Positions 61,447-64,000 of a stretch of 64,000 nucleotides of DNA are shown one piece after another (within the stretch, counting starts at the first letter, position 1; each line of letters starts with the position of its first letter). The position numbers and the translations under genes were made by a program. The stretch lies in contig CM074855.1 of the NCBI GenBank assembly GCA_037501455.1, positions 57,543,001 to 57,607,000 of the forward strand, given 5' to 3'. The stretch is from Lantana camara (taxonomy: Eukaryota > Streptophyta > Magnoliopsida > Lamiales > Verbenaceae). Under the pieces are notes generated by a model that made no database searches, was not told the origin of the DNA, and saw only the letters and a list, made by a program, of their open reading frames with translations.

Positions 61447-62172
61447 TTGAGAGCTGAAAATCGAAGAAGAAATCTTGCTCTTTAGTCTTGAATCTCCAGC
61501 TTTAACCTTCACTCTTGGCTCTTGAAGATGGCTTGAAGGTTGCTTGAAGTTCTTGAGAGAATATGAATAGACTTTGAAAAAGTGTTGGGAGAGAATGAAT
61601 ATGATTCTGGGAAAATAACGTAATTTATGTTTGGTGTTTAGGATCTGATTTGGGTCAGCTGAATAGGATCATGGAGCGGGTCATACGGCTCGGATTTAAG
61701 TGAAATTGGATCTCAAATTGGGTCAGAATTGAAATTGGGTCGCAGCTCAACATTTAGGCTTAAAAGGGTTGACTTTTCGTAGAATGGCCATAACTTCTTC
61801 GTCCGAACTCCGAATTGAGCGATTCAAGAACCCACGAACTCGTAATCGAATTATCTACACAATTTCACTAAGTTCTAACCAGTTCCAGGCTTGGAAAATA
61901 AATTTACCATTTAGTCCCTAAATTATGCTTTAATGTCCATATAAGCACATTGTTTCGTCAAACTATGAAACATGTTATCAACGCTGAATAATAGCAATAC
62001 AAGCATACAATTAATATGTCATAAAACCACATATATCGTACACTTAATATATTTCACTTATGCACAAATTCATTATCAAATTAAGGCGTAATTCCAAATA
62101 AATCATGCAAGGAAAGGTAAATCGTACACTCTCGTGCCAAACCCTACCTTGATCGAGAAGCGGGGTGTCACA
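58878..62172 (-). mobile_element. Element E, 5' LTR (3,295 bp)
   Basis: Sense ends are TGTGACACCCC (62172) and GGGGCGTTACA (58878). It holds the donor (61446), hairpin cluster (about 60615-60735) and a GTCGGCCC-type conserved block in the 59600-59820 region. It is followed directly by TGATC. Small open frames are antisense or repeated in the left LTR and carry no domain. Confidence 0.9.
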
Positions 62173-62177
62173 TGATC
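62173..62177. other. Target-site duplication of E, right copy (TGATC)
   Basis: It follows the E LTR end at 62172 and matches 51568-51572. Confidence 0.85.
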
Positions 62178-63190
62178 GGTTCTCGAAGTCGGCCCATTTT
62201 CTCAAAGTTCGGATGTCTGAGAAAGTGCCTAAGTTAGCCAAGTTGTATCGCAAGGAGATCATGAGGTTACATAGTGCACCGGTCAGTATTATTTTACATA
62301 GAGATCCGCGGTTTACAGCGAGTTTCTTGCAAGAGTTGCAGAAGTGTATGGGTACTAAGCTCCAATTCAGCACCACATCTCACCCACAAACGGATGGACA
62401 ATTCGAGAGGTTAATAAAATATCTCGAGGACATGCTTTGTGCTTGTGCCTTGGATTATCAAAACATGTGGGATGAGCAGTTGGACTTGGTCGAGTTCGCC
62501 TATAACAAAAGCTTTCAATCAGCTATTAGTATGGCTCCGTATGAGGCACTGTACGGAAAAAAGTTTCGATCGCCTCTCTTTTGGGATATTGATGAGTGGA
62601 GGTGGACCAAGGATGGTAAGCTCGACAGAGCCAAGAAACCAACGAAGATTCAGAATACTATTGAGAAAGTGAAAGAGATTCATGAAAGATTAAAGACAGC
62701 TCAGAACCAACGGAAAAGTTATGCAGATAAAAGAAAACGGCCCCTAGAGTTCGAAGTGGGAGATAAGGTTTTCTTGAAAGCATCTCCTCGAAAGGTGTTT
62801 GCTCGGATTGGTAAGGGTGGCAAGCTTAACCCTCGCTACTTTGGCCCCTTCGAGATTCTTGAACGAATTGGGGAAGTAGCCTACCGACTGGACCTACCAC
62901 CCAGTTTGACGGGGATTCATAATGTTTTCCATGTCTCACAGATAAGGAAATTCTATCCCGATGAGTCTTCTATTCTTCCTGTTGAAGAGGTACAACTAGA
63001 GCCGGTTTTGACAATTAAGAAGCACCCGATTAAGATCTTGGACCGAAAGATGTAAGAGTTGAGAAACCGGCAAATTCCTTTGGTCAAAGTCTTGTGGCAT
63101 GATTAGAAATCTGAAGAAGCCACTTGGGAGACCAAGGAGAAGATGAAACAGCTGTACTCGGAGCTTTTCAAGACCTCGCTTCGGACCTGA
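62173..63190 (+). pseudogene. Chromovirus F integrase core, GPY/F region and chromodomain
   Basis: The frame continues from 51572. Integrase core: DRFSKSAHFL, then the second Asp in HRDPRFTASF and the Glu in HPQTDGQFERLI. The GPY/F region follows (RYFGPFEILERIGEVAYRLDLP, NVFHVSQIRKF). Then there is a TAA (63053-63055) at the chromodomain entrance. After it, IPLVKVLWHD, a TAG (63104-63106) and EEATWETKEKM complete a chromodomain-like end, with the final TGA at 63188-63190. The chromodomain identifies F as a chromovirus, probably Tekay/Del-like. Stops and the nested element make it non-functional. Confidence 0.9.
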
Positions 63191-63204
63191 GGACATGTCC
63201 TTTT

Positions 63205-63218
63205 GAAGGAGGGGAGTT
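63205..63218 (+). other. Polypurine tract of F
   Basis: GAAGGAGGGGAGTT lies directly before TGTAACATCCC. It places the 3' LTR start at 63219. Confidence 0.85.
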
Positions 63219-64000
63219 TGTAACATCCCAACTTTCAGGTACTCTTTATGGGTTTGATACGTACACAACTTAATTATTTGTTTATACACTTATATGATAT
63301 TCTAATATTTATTTGATTATTTGTGATTATTTGAATTTATTTGTTTAAGTGTGAACTTGCAACTTTGAAAGTTTATGACTCTATGCCTCGTATTTTGCTC
63401 ATTATGTGTCCGAATTTTATTTCGTTTCTTGTGAATTTTTTATATGCATGAATTATGTGAGTTTTGAACTTGGTATTATGCTCTTTTTATGTTTTGGAGT
63501 TTATTTGTTTTAGCTTTGGCTCGTTTTTGTTTTACGGAACCTAAAGGAGGTTAAAGAGCATTTAGCGCACCTTATCTTGGGCTAGGGAATTTAGATTCGA
63601 ATTCCAAAAGAGGTGTTGAACTCGCAAAAAAATTTGGAAGCTTTGGAACCTAACCTCATATTTTTCTAAGTTCATTTGGACCTCCGAAATCCCACCGAAA
63701 TGAGCACATTGCGCCAAAATAACACCTTTTACTAGTCTTGAGCTTGTGGGTCCCATTTTAACCCCAATTAAACTCAAACATGACTTGTATGACTTGAGTT
63801 AATTTCCCTGTCTCCCACCTATCGAATATTTTGAACCACACCCTCACCCAAAGAAGAAAAGTGCAGCTCCAAGGAGAAAGAAGAAAAGAAGAAGGAAGAA
63901 AAGGGCCACTATTCATTTCCTTGAGATTTTGAGTTATAATCTCCATCATTCTCTTCCAATCAAAGAGGTAAGTTAATATTTGATATCTACATGACCTTGT
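63219..64000 (+). mobile_element. F 3' LTR, first 782 bp (runs off window)
   Basis: It starts TGTAACATCCC. It contains the TTAGCGCACC promoter block, the palindrome (63586-63605), a TATA-like TCATATTTTTC and the donor CAAAGAG|GTAAGT (intron would start at 63968). No coding capacity. Confidence 0.85.
63586..63605 (+). promoter_or_regulatory. Promoter palindrome, F
   Basis: GGAATTTA-GATT-CGAATTCC. Against A and H2 a C-G pair is replaced by T-A on both arms. One T-G pair and one mismatch lie at the loop end. Confidence 0.65.

Noticed and set aside
1..64000. Any host gene
   Set aside because: Every open frame above about 100 codons is explained by retroelement coding, LTR sequence or repeats; none shows a host protein domain.

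Overview
This window is plant nuclear DNA, most likely eudicot heterochromatin, made almost entirely of nested LTR retrotransposons. The reasons are: primer-binding sites complementary to plant initiator-tRNA-Met, plant Ty1/Copia and Ty3/Gypsy chromovirus protein fragments, LTRs of about 1.9 to 3.9 kb, AT-rich DNA with long (TA)n runs, and nuclear-type splice signals. I see no intact host gene, no tRNA or rRNA gene and no CRISPR. The species cannot be named from the sequence.

Layout (letters are my labels). A, 1-7601 (-): a large non-coding LTR element (LARD-like; LTR 3.87 kb, internal 3.35 kb) whose 3' LTR runs off the left edge. P, 7602-9622 (-): a decayed fragment resembling an endogenous caulimovirid-type polyprotein. 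I, 9623-10181 (-): an LTR fragment. H1 (+): an LTR at 10182-11779, interrupted by Copia element K and resuming at 36481-37098. K, 11780-36480 (-): a Copia element whose integrase is split by B. B, 12885-30744 (-): three near-identical 3.25 kb LTRs alternating with 3.39 kb non-coding internal domains. H2, 37099-39067 (+): a truncated LTR. C, 39068-45361 (-): a Gypsy element with LTR, gag, protease and RT, truncated. D, 45362-50166 (-): a Gypsy element with LTR, gag and protease, cut by C. G, 50167-51510 (-): an LTR fragment. E, 51573-62172 (-): a Gypsy-derived element with both LTRs and a TGATC target duplication, inserted in the integrase of F. F, 51511-51572 plus 62173-64000 (+): integrase, chromodomain, PPT and the start of the 3' LTR of a chromovirus.

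The most interesting signal is shared by these otherwise divergent LTRs. (1) Each of the nine LTR copies that include the leader has a splice donor about 0.6-1.1 kb after the LTR start. The elements with a leader have a matching branch point and acceptor just before the gag ATG, or at the homologous place in non-coding elements. This predicts an intron of 2.5-3.0 kb that removes the LTR 3' half and the PBS. (2) Inside that predicted intron, seven lineages carry clusters of short perfect hairpins with GC-rich 4-nt loops; stem sequences are mostly family-specific but the architecture is the same. (3) Similar GGGG-loop hairpins form tandem arrays beside the PPT, with covarying stems. (4) Six LTRs share a covarying palindrome in the promoter. 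Separately, Copia K has five G-boxes at 11-bp helical spacing beside its TATA box, and E encodes a Gag-like protein with four double zinc-knuckle units and no capsid core.

No element in the window looks autonomous. Coding pieces carry premature stops, truncations or nested insertions.
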